Positions 18,594-27,486 of a DNA stretch of 64,000 bases are shown here, piece after piece. A model generated the notes under the pieces. It was not told the origin of the DNA and searched no databases. It was given only the letters and a program-made list of their open reading frames with translations. Each line of letters starts with the position of its first letter. The first letter of the stretch is position 1. Both the position numbers and the translations under genes were made by a program. Source of the DNA: Alphaproteobacteria bacterium (GTDB lineage: Bacteria > Pseudomonadota > Alphaproteobacteria > Geminicoccales > Geminicoccaceae). The stretch spans positions 62,001 through 126,000 of the forward strand of contig JALSGP010000039.1 of assembly GCA_026982705.1 (NCBI GenBank), written 5' to 3'.

Positions 18594-20621
18594 ATGGGGG
18601 CAGAAACCGTCCGTAACGTCGCCCTGGTGGGCCCCAGCGGATCCGGCAAGACCACGCTGCTCGAGAGCATGCTGTTCGTCTCCGGTGCCGTCTCCCGCAA
18701 GGGACGGGTCCTGGACGGCACCAGCGTGGGCGACGCCAGCCCGGAGGCACGGGCCCGCCAGATGAGCACCGAGCTCAACGTCGCCCATTTCACCCGTGAC
18801 GGCATCCGCTACAACGTGCTCGACTGCCCCGGCTCGGTGGAGTTCCTGCAGGAGATGCGCCAGGCGGTGGTGGGCACCGACCTCGCCGTGGTGGTGGTGG
18901 AACCGGTGCCGGAGCGCATGATCACCGTGGCGCCGATCCTCCAGTTCCTCGACGAGCAGGAGATCCCGCACCTCGTCTTCATCAACAAGATGGATCGCTC
19001 GGAGGTGCGCTTCCGCGACCTCGTGGCCAAGCTGCGCGAGCTCAGCGCCAAGCCGGTGATCCCCCACCAGTACGCCATCGGCCGCGGCAACGAGCTCGTG
19101 GGCTTCATCGACCTCGTCACCGAGAAGGCCTACGCCTATCGCGACGGGGCCCCCTCGGAGGAGATCCCGCTGCCGGAGGAATACCGCGAGCGCGAGGAGC
19201 AGGCGCGCAACGACATGCTGGAGACGCTCGCGGACTTCGACGACGACCTCATGGAAAAGCTGCTGGAGGACGAGCGGCCCACCGCCGAGGAGATCCTGGC
19301 CGATCTGCGCAAGACCCTGGGAGCGGACCTGGTGGTGCCGGTGTTCGTGGGGGTGGCGGAGCAGGACAAGGGCATCCGCCGGCTGCTGGAAGCCATCGCC
19401 CGCGAGGCGCCGACCCCGGACGAGCACGCGGCGGCGCTCAAGATCGACACCGAGGGGCCGGCCGCCGCGCAGGTGCTCAAGAACTTCCACCACGCCCAGA
19501 GCGGCAAGCTCTCGCTGGTGCGGATCTGGCGCGGCACGGTCCGCGACGGCATGCAGCTCTCCGGCATCCGGGTGGGCGGCGTCTACCGTCTCTTCGGCGC
19601 CCAGATGCAGCCCGTGGAGCAGGCTGCGGCCGGCGACATCGTGGCCTTGGCGCGCATGGAGGAGGCGCGCACCGGCGCCCTGCTCCACGAGGGCGACGGG
19701 ACGCCGCCGCTCCGGGTGCCGGAGGTGGCGCCGGCCCAGCCCATGTACGCCTTCGCCGTGCGGGCGAAGAACCGCAACGACGAGGTCAAGCTGTCGGCGG
19801 CGCTGCAGAAGCTGGTGGACGAGGATCCGGGACTGCGGGTGGAGCACGACGCCGAGCTGCAGCAGACGCTGCTGTGGGGTCAGGGCGAGCTCCATCTGCG
19901 GGTGGCCCTCGACCGGCTCGAGCAGAAGTTCCGGGTTCCCGTCGAGGTGAGTCCGCCACGGACCCCCTATCGCGAGACCATCCGCAGAGGCACCCAGGCC
20001 CACGGCCGCCACAAGAAGCAGACGGGCGGCCACGGCCAGTTCGGTGACGTCAAGATCGAGATCCGCCCGCTCGCCCGCGGCGAGGGCTTCGCCTTCGAGA
20101 ACCGGGTGGTGGGCGGCGCCGTCCCCAAGCAGTTCGTCCCCGCGGTGGAGGCCGGGGCGAAGGAGTATCTGCGGAAGGGCCCCCTGGGCTTCCCGGTGGT
20201 GGACGTGGGCATCACCCTCTTCGACGGCCAGCACCATCCGGTGGACTCCAACGAGCTCTCCTTCAAGCTGGCCGTGGCCCTCGCCCTCAAGGACGGCCTG
20301 CCGCGCTGCAACCCGGTGTTGCTGGAGCCCGTCCTCGACGTCACCGTCTCGGTGCCGAGCGAGTACACCTCCCGCACCCTCCAGCTGGTCACCCAGAGGC
20401 GCGGCCAGATCCTGGGCTACGATTCCAAGCCGGGCTGGCCCGGCTGGGACGAGGTGAAGGCGCAGATCCCCCAGGCGGAGATGCGCGACCTCATCGTCTC
20501 CCTGCGCTCGCTCTCCCAGGGCACCGGCTTCTTCGCCTGGAGCTTCTCTCACTATCAGGAGGTGCCGGAGCGGCTGCAGAAGGAGATCGTGGAACGGGCA
20601 CGGGCGGAGGCGGCGGGCTGA
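18594..20621 (+). CDS. Elongation factor G-like GTPase (EF-G paralogue)
   Basis: A 675-residue translational GTPase of the EF-G fold: P-loop GPSGSGKTTLLES (13-25), switch DCPGSVEF, NKMD, then domains II-V including domain IV (GGHGQFGDVKIEIRP). The P-loop wording and the compact length put it in the EF-G-like subgroup that occurs besides the canonical fusA of the str operon. No ribosomal protein or EF-Tu gene is near, which supports a paralogue. Role uncertain: members of related groups act in ribosome recycling or have no known job. GGAGG lies before ATG 18594. Confidence 0.88.
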   Translation: MGAETVRNVALVGPSGSGKTTLLESMLFVSGAVSRKGRVLDGTSVGDASPEARARQMSTELNVAHFTRDGIRYNVLDCPGSVEFLQEMRQAVVGTDLAVVVVEPVPERMITVAPILQFLDEQEIPHLVFINKMDRSEVRFRDLVAKLRELSAKPVIPHQYAIGRGNELVGFIDLVTEKAYAYRDGAPSEEIPLPEEYREREEQARNDMLETLADFDDDLMEKLLEDERPTAEEILADLRKTLGADLVVPVFVGVAEQDKGIRRLLEAIAREAPTPDEHAAALKIDTEGPAAAQVLKNFHHAQSGKLSLVRIWRGTVRDGMQLSGIRVGGVYRLFGAQMQPVEQAAAGDIVALARMEEARTGALLHEGDGTPPLRVPEVAPAQPMYAFAVRAKNRNDEVKLSAALQKLVDEDPGLRVEHDAELQQTLLWGQGELHLRVALDRLEQKFRVPVEVSPPRTPYRETIRRGTQAHGRHKKQTGGHGQFGDVKIEIRPLARGEGFAFENRVVGGAVPKQFVPAVEAGAKEYLRKGPLGFPVVDVGITLFDGQHHPVDSNELSFKLAVALALKDGLPRCNPVLLEPVLDVTVSVPSEYTSRTLQLVTQRRGQILGYDSKPGWPGWDEVKAQIPQAEMRDLIVSLRSLSQGTGFFAWSFSHYQEVPERLQKEIVERARAEAAG

Positions 20622-20641
20622 AGCCCCCGGCGCCGGTCCCC

Positions 20642-20671
20642 GCGGGCGCGGTGATGCCACACCGCGCCCGC
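20642..20671. terminator. Strong bidirectional hairpin terminator
   Basis: A perfect inverted repeat with 12-base arms (GCGGGCGCGGTG / CACCGCGCCCGC) and a six-base loop ATGCCA. It lies exactly between the converging EF-G paralogue and the MFS gene. It has no T-run, but its position and strength fit a two-way terminator. Confidence 0.72.
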
Positions 20672-20675
20672 CGTC

Positions 20676-21902
20676 TCAGGAGGCGGGGCGGGCGGCGGTG
20701 CCGGCGGCGCGGGCCGACAGCACGGTGGGCAGGGTGGCCAGCGCCAGCGCCGCGGCGATCCACATCACGAGGCGCGGCAAGCCCAGGTCCAGCACCAGCC
20801 CGTAGACCGGCGGCCCCACCAGTCCCGCCACGTTGAAACCGGTGGTCACGAAGCCGAAGACCCGGCCCATGGCGCCGGGCGGGGTGATGCGGCGCACCAA
20901 CATGTCGCGTGAGGGCGCCACCACACCGGTGGCGAAACCGGCGGTGGCGAAGACGGCGACGAGGGTGCCGACGCCCAGCGCCACCTCCGCCGCCACCACC
21001 GCCGCGCCTGCCGCCCACAGCAGACAGCCCGCCACCACCAGATCGTGGCGGCGCACCCGGTCGGCGACGAGGCCTCCCGCCAGCACGCCCAGCGCGCCCA
21101 TCACCAGGAAGGCGGTGAGGGGCGCGTTGGCGGTGGCGAGATCGAAGCCGTAGCGTCGCTCCAGGAAGGCGGTGGTGAAGTTGTTGAAGCCGAGATGCGA
21201 GGTGGCGTAGAAGGTGATGAAGAGGAAGGCCAGCAGCACCGGCCGGCTGGCGAACAGCCCGAGGTCGGCGCGCAGGCCGCCGGGCCGGCGGGCGCGGGGA
21301 TGCGGGTCCACGTGCAGATGACGGCGGGCCGCCACCATCAGCGCCGCCACCAGCAGGCCGGCGATGCCCGCGATCACCAGCGCCGCCCGCCAGCCCCACA
21401 GGGCGTCCAGCGCCACCAGCACCGGCGGGGCGGCGGCGAAGCCGGCGTAGCCGCCGAAGGTGTGGAAGGAGAAGGCGCGGCCCATCCGCCGCTCGCTCAC
21501 CCGCGCGTTGAGGATGGCGTAGTCGGCCGGGTGGTAGACGGCGTTGCCGAGGCCGGCGAGGGCGGAGAAGAGGAGGAGGGCGAGATAGTCCGGGAACAGG
21601 CCGATGCCGGCGATGGCGGCGGCGAAGGCGATCTGGCCGGCGACGAGTATGGCGGCCGGCCCGTAGCGGTCCACCAGCACACCGATGGGCGCCTGGGTCA
21701 CGGCGGTGAGGAGGTTGAGCACCGCCAGCGCCACGCCGAGTTCGGTGTAGCCCACGCCCAGCGCCTCCGCCAGCACCGGGAACAGCGGCGGCAGGGCGAT
21801 GATGTAGAAATGGGCGAAGAAATGGCCCAGGGTGATCAGGCCGATCACCGGAAGATCGTGGCGGCCGCCGCGGACCGCCGCGGGCTCGGACGTGGTGGCC
21901 AT
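20676..21902 (-). CDS. MFS transporter
   Basis: A 408-residue major facilitator with about 12 hydrophobic segments. The loop 2-3 motif region is APIGVLVDRYGPAAILVAGQ, and a second copy in the C-terminal half reads AGGLVADRVRRHDLVVAG. The N-terminus (GLITLGHFFAHFYIIALPPLFPVL) resembles the fosmidomycin-resistance/YfnA-like set of drug or organic anion exporters, so export of a small molecule is possible; the substrate cannot be read. The chosen ATG has GGGGGAG six bases upstream; an in-frame ATG ten codons earlier is a weaker option. Confidence 0.9.
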   Translation of the reverse strand: MATTSEPAAVRGGRHDLPVIGLITLGHFFAHFYIIALPPLFPVLAEALGVGYTELGVALAVLNLLTAVTQAPIGVLVDRYGPAAILVAGQIAFAAAIAGIGLFPDYLALLLFSALAGLGNAVYHPADYAILNARVSERRMGRAFSFHTFGGYAGFAAAPPVLVALDALWGWRAALVIAGIAGLLVAALMVAARRHLHVDPHPRARRPGGLRADLGLFASRPVLLAFLFITFYATSHLGFNNFTTAFLERRYGFDLATANAPLTAFLVMGALGVLAGGLVADRVRRHDLVVAGCLLWAAGAAVVAAEVALGVGTLVAVFATAGFATGVVAPSRDMLVRRITPPGAMGRVFGFVTTGFNVAGLVGPPVYGLVLDLGLPRLVMWIAAALALATLPTVLSARAAGTAARPAS

Positions 21903-21994
21903 GGACCGCTCCCCCGACGCGCCCCCCGTCATGGCGAGCGGGGCGCCGTCCGGCAAGGCCGTCGCACGCAGGGCGGCCATGCCGGTGGCGGGGA

Positions 21995-22240
21995 TCAGGG
22001 CGGCGTCGCCGGGCGCAGGGTCACGAATCCCTGGCTCACGAACCAGTCGATTCCCCAGGTGACCAGGGCCGCCAGCACCGTGGTCACCAGCGCCTTGATC
22101 CACAGCCGCGGCCGCGCGGGCGCGCCGGGCTCGGTGCCCGGGACCGGATCGTGCTGGGCCTCCACGCCGAAGGGCAGGGTGGTGAAGAAGATCAGCCACC
22201 AGACGACGACGAAGGTGACCGCGAGTCCGGTGGTGCTCAT
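21995..22240 (-). CDS. DUF1467 family small membrane protein
   Basis: An 81-residue protein with two transmembrane helices (TGLAVTFVVVWWLIFFTTLPFGV and the LVTTVLAALVTWGIDWF region) joined by a short loop. This is the DUF1467 pattern, an alphaproteobacterial family of unknown function that typically follows the methylmalonyl-CoA epimerase gene. Its ATG overlaps the epimerase stop (ATGA), so the two are co-translated. Confidence 0.88.
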   Translation of the reverse strand: MSTTGLAVTFVVVWWLIFFTTLPFGVEAQHDPVPGTEPGAPARPRLWIKALVTTVLAALVTWGIDWFVSQGFVTLRPATPP

Positions 22241-22641
22241 GCCTCTTCGAGTTCCAGCAGCGTGCCGAAGACGTCCTTGGGATGAAGGAACAGGACCGGC
22301 CTGCCGTGGGCGCCGATCCTGGGCTCACCGTCGCCAAGGACGCGGACGCCCCGCGCACGGAGATGGTCGCGGGCGGCGGCGATGTCCTCCACCTCCACGC
22401 AGATGTGATGGATGCCGCCCTGCGGATGGCGTTCCAGGAAGCCGCGGATGGGCGAGTCGTCGCCCAGCACCCCCAGCAGTTCGATGCGGGTGTTGGGCAG
22501 CTCCACGAAGACGGTGCGCACGCCGTGTTCCGGCTGGTCCTCGATCCCGGAGACCCGGGCGCCCAGCACGTCGCGGTAGAAGGCACGCGCCTTCTCGAGG
22601 TCGGGCACGGCGATGGCCACGTGGTTGAGACGTCCGATCAT
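22237..22641 (-). CDS. mce: Methylmalonyl-CoA epimerase
   Basis: A 134-residue glyoxalase/VOC-fold protein that interconverts (R)- and (S)-methylmalonyl-CoA in propionyl-CoA metabolism. The metal ligands are recognisable: LNHVAIAVPDLEKA near the N-terminus, GGIHHICVEVED in the middle and GTLLELEE at the end. It starts two bases after the RNase J stop and overlaps DUF1467. This RNase J-epimerase-DUF1467 order recurs in alphaproteobacteria. Confidence 0.94.
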   Translation of the reverse strand: MIGRLNHVAIAVPDLEKARAFYRDVLGARVSGIEDQPEHGVRTVFVELPNTRIELLGVLGDDSPIRGFLERHPQGGIHHICVEVEDIAAARDHLRARGVRVLGDGEPRIGAHGRPVLFLHPKDVFGTLLELEEA

Positions 22642-22643
22642 GG

Positions 22644-24335
22644 TCAGCGCAGCTCCTGCGGTTCCTCCTCGAGGGCGGCCAGCACCTCCGGGGTGACGCG
22701 GGTGATGGCCACGTCGACGATGGGCCGTTTCTGCCGCGGCAGCCCCAGGGTCTGCCGCACGGCGATGCGGGCCGCCTCGCGCACCTTCTCGTCCTCCAGC
22801 ACCGCCCGGTCCTCCAGCGCCTCGATGGCCCGCACCACCGCGTCCGACAGCTCCTCGAGGCGCGGATCGAAACGCTCCGCCGGTACCGCCCCGGCGTTGG
22901 AGAGGGTCGGCGGCGCCAGCACGCTGCCCCAGCGGTCCAGCACCACCGAGACGAAGATGGCGCCGTGGTGCTCGAGGCGGCGGCGTGCGCGGAACAGCTC
23001 GTCGCTCTCCGGCAGGAAGTCGCCGTTCTCCACCACCCGCCGGCCGGTCGGGACCGTGTCCACCACCACCGGATCGCCCGGTGCGAGGCGCAGCACCTCG
23101 CCGTCCCTGATCCAGGGCGCGTGGGCGATTCCCTGGCGGCGGGCGAAGAGGACGTGGGCGTGGAGGTGACGGGGTTCGCCGTGGACCGGCACCACGATCC
23201 GCGGCCGCAGCCAGCGGTAGAGCTGCTCCACCTCCTCCCGGCAGGGATGGCCGGAGACGTGGACGAAATGGTCCTCCTCGGTGATCACCTCGATGCCGGC
23301 CAGCACCAGACGGTTGTGGAGTTCGAAGAGGGTGCGCTCGTTGCCGGGAATGATCTTGGAGGAGAAGATGACGGTGTCCCCCTCCTCCAGCCGCACCCGC
23401 GGATGCTGGCCCTGGGCGATGCGCACCAGCGCCGAGCGCGGTTCGCCCTGGCTGCCGGTGACCAGCATGAGGGTCCGCTCGCGGGGGAGATCGCGCGCCT
23501 CGTGCTCGTCGCGCAGCCGCGGCAGATCGTCGAGATAGCCGCATTCCTGGGCGGCATCCAGCATGCGGCGGATGGAGCGGCCCACCACCACCACCTCGCG
23601 GCCGGCCGCCCGACCCGCCAGCGCCGCGCTGCGCAGGCGGGCGATGTGGGAGGAGAAGGTGGTGACGGCCACCCGGTGGGGCTGGTCGGCGATCAGCCGG
23701 GCGAGACTGTCGCGGACCTCCGCCTCCGAACCGGAGGTGCCGGGCACCATGATGTTGGTGGAGTCCGCCACCACCGCCAGCACGCCGTCGTGGCCCAGCG
23801 CCTCGAGGGTGGGGATGTCGGTGGTGGTGCCCACCAGCGGCGCCGGATCCAGCTTCCAGTCGCCGGTGTGAAGGATGCGCCCGAACCGGGTCTCGATCAC
23901 CAGCGCGTTGGCCTCGGGGATCGAGTGGGTGACGTGGACGAAGCGGCAGCCGAAGGGCCCCACCTCGAAGCGCTCGCCCGGCTCCACCACCGTCACCGGC
24001 GGCGGCTCGAGCCGCATGTCCTCGAACTTGCGCCGCAGCACGGCGGCGGCGAAGGGGCTGCACCAGATCGGGCATTCCAGTCGCCGCCACAGATAGGGTA
24101 CGGCGCCCAGATGGTCCTCGTGGGCGTGGGTGAGCACGAGGCCGGCGAGATGCGCGCGCTCGGCCTCCACGAAGGCGAGATCCGGCACCAGCAGTTCGGC
24201 GCCGGGGACGTCGTTCTCGGGAAAGCCGATGCCGAGGTCCACCATCATCCAGCGGCCCTCGGCGCCGTAGAGATAGCAGTTGAGACCGATCTCGCCGACG
24301 CCGCCCAGGGCGACGAAACGCAGACCATCGTCCAT
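22644..24335 (-). CDS. rnj: Ribonuclease J
   Basis: RNase J is a metallo-beta-lactamase/beta-CASP nuclease with 5'-3' exonuclease and endonuclease activity in RNA turnover and rRNA maturation. The 563-residue protein carries THAHEDHLG (the HxHxDH zinc motif), HTGDWKLDP, and the beta-CASP motifs (DSTN, SSKIIPGNE, VSGHPCREE, PVHGEPRHLHAH). Its ATG overlaps the coaX stop by one base (TGATG), so coaX-rnj-mce-DUF1467 is one unit. Confidence 0.95.
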   Translation of the reverse strand: MDDGLRFVALGGVGEIGLNCYLYGAEGRWMMVDLGIGFPENDVPGAELLVPDLAFVEAERAHLAGLVLTHAHEDHLGAVPYLWRRLECPIWCSPFAAAVLRRKFEDMRLEPPPVTVVEPGERFEVGPFGCRFVHVTHSIPEANALVIETRFGRILHTGDWKLDPAPLVGTTTDIPTLEALGHDGVLAVVADSTNIMVPGTSGSEAEVRDSLARLIADQPHRVAVTTFSSHIARLRSAALAGRAAGREVVVVGRSIRRMLDAAQECGYLDDLPRLRDEHEARDLPRERTLMLVTGSQGEPRSALVRIAQGQHPRVRLEEGDTVIFSSKIIPGNERTLFELHNRLVLAGIEVITEEDHFVHVSGHPCREEVEQLYRWLRPRIVVPVHGEPRHLHAHVLFARRQGIAHAPWIRDGEVLRLAPGDPVVVDTVPTGRRVVENGDFLPESDELFRARRRLEHHGAIFVSVVLDRWGSVLAPPTLSNAGAVPAERFDPRLEELSDAVVRAIEALEDRAVLEDEKVREAARIAVRQTLGLPRQKRPIVDVAITRVTPEVLAALEEEPQELR

Positions 24336-25138
24336 CACCGTGCGTTCCCCTCCTTGCGGCCGGCACGGATGCGCTCGCGGTTGGCGAAATAGACCCTGAG
24401 CAGACCGGCCATGGTGAGATCGGGATCCACGTGCGCGATCAGGCGACTGCGGCGGGCGAAGAGGGGGGCGAGGCCGCCGGTGGCGACGGTGGTGGCGAGG
24501 CCGCCCACCTCCTCGGCGATGCGGGTGACGATCCCCTCCACGAGCCCGAGATAGCCCCAGTAGATGCCGGACTGCATGGCGGTGACGGTGTCGCGTCCCA
24601 CCACCCGGGCCGGCGGTTCCACGGCGATGCGCGGCAGCCGGGCGGCCCGTCGGTGCAGCGCCTCCAGCGAGAGACCGATGCCGGGCGCGATGGCGCCGCC
24701 GCAGTAGACGCCGCGGCCGTCCACCAGGTCGAAGGTGGTGGCGGTGCCGAAGTCGATCACCACCAGCGGCGGCGTGTAGCGCTCGAGGGCGCCGGCGGCG
24801 TTGACCACCCGGTCCGCGCCCACCTCGGCGGGATTGGCCACGTCCAGCGGGATGGGATAGGGCAGGTCCTCCCCCACCACGTGGGCGCGGCAGCCGAAGA
24901 AGTCGCGGCTCATGACGCGCAGCGGCACCACCGCCTGCGGCACCACGCAGGAGATGACCACCGCCTCCACCGCCTCCCGCGGGATGCGGGCGAGTCCCAT
25001 GAGCTGCAGCAGCAGTGCCGCGTACTCCTCGGCGGTGCGCTCGCGGTCGGTGGACAGCCGCCACTGCCCGAGCTGCTCGCGCTCCCGGTAGACGGCGAAG
25101 ACGGTGTTGGTGTTGCCCACGTCGACGGCGAGCAGCAT
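24335..25138 (-). CDS. coaX: Type III pantothenate kinase
   Basis: CoaX phosphorylates pantothenate, the first step of coenzyme A synthesis, and is the feedback-resistant form. The 267-residue product shows the ASKHA-fold motifs: DVGNTNTVFAVY at the N-terminus, GADRVVNAAGA (GADR motif) and DFGTATTFDLVD. GGAG lies five bases ahead of the ATG. In many alphaproteobacteria birA and nuo genes precede it; here an ABC ATPase gene diverges instead. Confidence 0.95.
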   Translation of the reverse strand: MLLAVDVGNTNTVFAVYREREQLGQWRLSTDRERTAEEYAALLLQLMGLARIPREAVEAVVISCVVPQAVVPLRVMSRDFFGCRAHVVGEDLPYPIPLDVANPAEVGADRVVNAAGALERYTPPLVVIDFGTATTFDLVDGRGVYCGGAIAPGIGLSLEALHRRAARLPRIAVEPPARVVGRDTVTAMQSGIYWGYLGLVEGIVTRIAEEVGGLATTVATGGLAPLFARRSRLIAHVDPDLTMAGLLRVYFANRERIRAGRKEGNAR

Positions 25139-25301
25139 GGAGGCTCCGGGGTCCGGGCGACGGCGGAGGGCATCTCCCGGCTCCAACCTAGCGCGCCCTT
25201 CGGCGGTGCGAAAGGGCGGTGGCGGTCGCCCCCGTCCGCGCCCCTTTACGGGTGCCGCGGGACCGGCCACCTTCGCCGCGTCCGCCGGGGAGGCCGCAGG
25301 C

Positions 25302-26396
25302 ATGCGTCCCGACGAGACCGCCTTCGTCCGCTTCGACGGCGTGGAGAAGAGCTACGACGGGCGCACGCTGGTGGTGCGCCGGCTCGACCTCGACATCGCC
25401 CGCGGCGAGTTCCTGACGCTGCTGGGGCCGTCGGGCTCGGGCAAGACCACCTGCCTCATGATGCTGGCCGGCTTCGAGCCGGTCACCCGCGGCGAGATCT
25501 ACCTCGAGGGCCGCCCCCTCTCCCGGGTGCCGCCCCATCGCCGCGACATCGGCATGGTGTTCCAGAACTACGCCCTGTTTCCCCACATGACGGTGGCCGA
25601 GAACCTGGCCTTCCCCCTCGAAGTGCGACGGCTGGGACGGGCGGAGATCGAGACGCGGGTCCGGCGGGCGCTGGAGATGGTGCGGCTCGCCGGTTTCGAG
25701 CACCGCCGCCCCGCCCAGCTCTCGGGCGGTCAGCAGCAGCGGGTGGCGCTGGCCCGGGCGCTGGTCTTCGAACCGCGCCTCGTGCTCATGGACGAGCCGC
25801 TGGGCGCGCTGGACAAGCAGCTGCGGGAGAACATGCAGTACGAGCTCAAGCGCCTGCACGAGCGGCTGGGCATCACCGTCGTCTACGTCACCCACGACCA
25901 GGGCGAGGCCCTCACCATGTCCGACCGGGTGGCGGTGTTCGAGGCCGGCCGCATCCGCCAGCTCGCCACGCCCCAGCGGCTCTACGAGGAGCCGGAGAAC
26001 GCCTTCGTCGCCCGCTTCATCGGCGAGAACAACACCTTCCGCGGCCGCATCCGCGCCCGCGAGGGCCGCTTCTGCCGGGTGACGGTGGAGGGTGGCGGCG
26101 AGATGCTGGCGCTGCCGGTGGCGGTCCGGGAGCCGGGCGAGGCCACCACCCTGTCGCTGCGACCGGAGCGGGTGTGGCTGGATCCGCCGGAGGGGGCGGT
26201 GGAGAACCGCTTCGTCGGCCGGGTGGTGGAGCCGGTCTACCACGGCGATCATCTGCGCCTGGTGCTGGAGGTCTGCGGCAATCGCGAGTTCGTGGTGAAG
26301 GTGCCCAACCGGCCCGGGACGCGCTGGCCGACACCGGGCGAGACGCTGCGGGTGGGCTGGCGGGCGGAGGACCTGCGGGCGCTGGATCCGGCCTGA
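25302..26396 (+). CDS. PotA-like ABC transporter ATPase (orphan)
   Basis: A 364-residue ABC ATPase of the polyamine/iron/sugar importer class: Walker A GPSGSGKTT, signature SGGQQQRVALARAL, Walker B LVLMDEPLGALD, and a C-terminal TOBE domain (LSLRPERVWLDPP). The Q-loop context MVFQNYALFPHMTV is typical of PotA. No permease or periplasmic binding protein gene flanks it: the next gene converges three bases away and coaX diverges. It must serve a transporter encoded elsewhere or share partners. GGGGAGG lies eight bases upstream of the ATG. Confidence 0.9.
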   Translation: MRPDETAFVRFDGVEKSYDGRTLVVRRLDLDIARGEFLTLLGPSGSGKTTCLMMLAGFEPVTRGEIYLEGRPLSRVPPHRRDIGMVFQNYALFPHMTVAENLAFPLEVRRLGRAEIETRVRRALEMVRLAGFEHRRPAQLSGGQQQRVALARALVFEPRLVLMDEPLGALDKQLRENMQYELKRLHERLGITVVYVTHDQGEALTMSDRVAVFEAGRIRQLATPQRLYEEPENAFVARFIGENNTFRGRIRAREGRFCRVTVEGGGEMLALPVAVREPGEATTLSLRPERVWLDPPEGAVENRFVGRVVEPVYHGDHLRLVLEVCGNREFVVKVPNRPGTRWPTPGETLRVGWRAEDLRALDPA

Positions 26397-26399
26397 GCC

Positions 26400-26786
26400 T
26401 CACCCGCGCTCCGCCTCCGGCCCCACCGGCACGTAGTGGAAGGGCGAGACCTTGCGGTAGAGCCAGGGATACTGGCGGACCATGCATTCCACCCGGGTCA
26501 CGTGCCAGCTCAGCAGCCCGAGGGCGAGCTGGACCGCCCACGAGAGGAGGAAACCGCGCAGGTGGAGGAGCTCGCCCGCGAAGAGCGCGTAGACCAGAAA
26601 ACGGTCGGCGAGGGCGAGGCCCAGGGCGGCGAAGGCCACGTGGCGGGCGGGCTTCCAGTTGCGGGCGACGGCGCGGCCGGCGAGGGCGGAGGCGCCGCCC
26701 GCCAGGACCACGGTGAGGCCCAGGAAGACCGGGAGGGAGGTGCCGAGCCAGCTCTCCACGACCGTGACCTCCGCCTCAGTGTCCAC
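26400..26786 (-). CDS. DUF6867 family membrane protein
   Basis: A 128-residue protein with three or four hydrophobic segments (LGTSLPVFLGLTVVLAGGAS; VAFAALGLALADRFLVYALF; FLLSWAVQLALGLLSW) and a soluble C-terminal tail with VRQYPWLYRKVSPFHYVP. This matches the DUF6867 family as I remember it, which sits at the end of branched-chain amino acid transporter operons in alphaproteobacteria. The start is a GTG that overlaps livF by 11 bases, so it belongs to the liv operon. Function unknown. Confidence 0.72.
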   Translation of the reverse strand: MDTEAEVTVVESWLGTSLPVFLGLTVVLAGGASALAGRAVARNWKPARHVAFAALGLALADRFLVYALFAGELLHLRGFLLSWAVQLALGLLSWHVTRVECMVRQYPWLYRKVSPFHYVPVGPEAERG

Positions 26787-27486
26787 CCTCGAGATAGGCC
26801 GCCCGCACCTCGGGATCGGCGAGGAGCTCGCGTCCCGTTCCCTGCAGCACCACCTCGCCCGTGGCCAGCACGTAGCCGCGATGCGCGATGCGCAGCGCCT
26901 GATAGGCGTTCTGCTCCACCAGCAGGATGGTGAGACCGCGGGTGCGGTTGATCTCGACGATGGCGCGGAAGATCTGCCGGACCAGATTGGGGGCGAGGCC
27001 GAGGGAGGGCTCGTCCAGCAGCAGCAGGCGCGGGCGCGCCATCAGCGCGCGCCCGATGGCCAGCATCTGCTGCTCGCCGCCGGAGAGGGTGCCGCCGCGC
27101 TGATGGAGCCGCTCCCGGAGGCGGGGGAAGAGGGCGAAGACCTGTTCCACGTCCTCCTCGAAATGGCGCTCGCCGTCGACGGTGGCCCCCATCTTGAGGT
27201 TCTCGAGCACCGTCATGCGCGGGAAGATGCGGCGTCCCTCGGGGGCGTGGGCGACACCGCGGCGGACGATCTCCCAGGTGGGCAGATGGGTGATGTCCTC
27301 GCCGTCGAGGAGGATGCGGCCGGCGCTCGCCCGCGGATCGCCGCAGATGGTCATGAGCAGGGTGGTCTTGCCGGCGCCATTGGCCCCGATGATGGTGACG
27401 ATCTCGCCCCGGCGCACATCCAGGCTCACCCCCTTGAGGGCCTCGATGTGGCCGTAGTGGGTGTGGACGTCCCGCACCTCCAGCAT
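26776..27486 (-). CDS. livF: Branched-chain amino acid ABC transporter ATPase LivF
   Basis: A 236-residue ABC ATPase of the LivF class: Walker A GANGAGKTT, LivF-type PEGRRIFPRMTVLENLKMGA, signature LSGGEQQMLAIGRAL, Walker B LLLLDEPSLGLAP. It pairs with LivG at the LivHM pore to drive uptake of leucine/isoleucine/valine or related ligands such as urea or short amides. Its ATG overlaps the livG stop by one base. Confidence 0.94.
   Translation of the reverse strand: MLEVRDVHTHYGHIEALKGVSLDVRRGEIVTIIGANGAGKTTLLMTICGDPRASAGRILLDGEDITHLPTWEIVRRGVAHAPEGRRIFPRMTVLENLKMGATVDGERHFEEDVEQVFALFPRLRERLHQRGGTLSGGEQQMLAIGRALMARPRLLLLDEPSLGLAPNLVRQIFRAIVEINRTRGLTILLVEQNAYQALRIAHRGYVLATGEVVLQGTGRELLADPEVRAAYLEGGH

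Noticed and set aside
22644-25064. Fusion of RNase J with an upstream domain
   Set aside because: The frame is open far upstream, but those residues are the shifted reading of coaX. A good ATG overlaps the coaX stop and matches the RNase J N-terminus.
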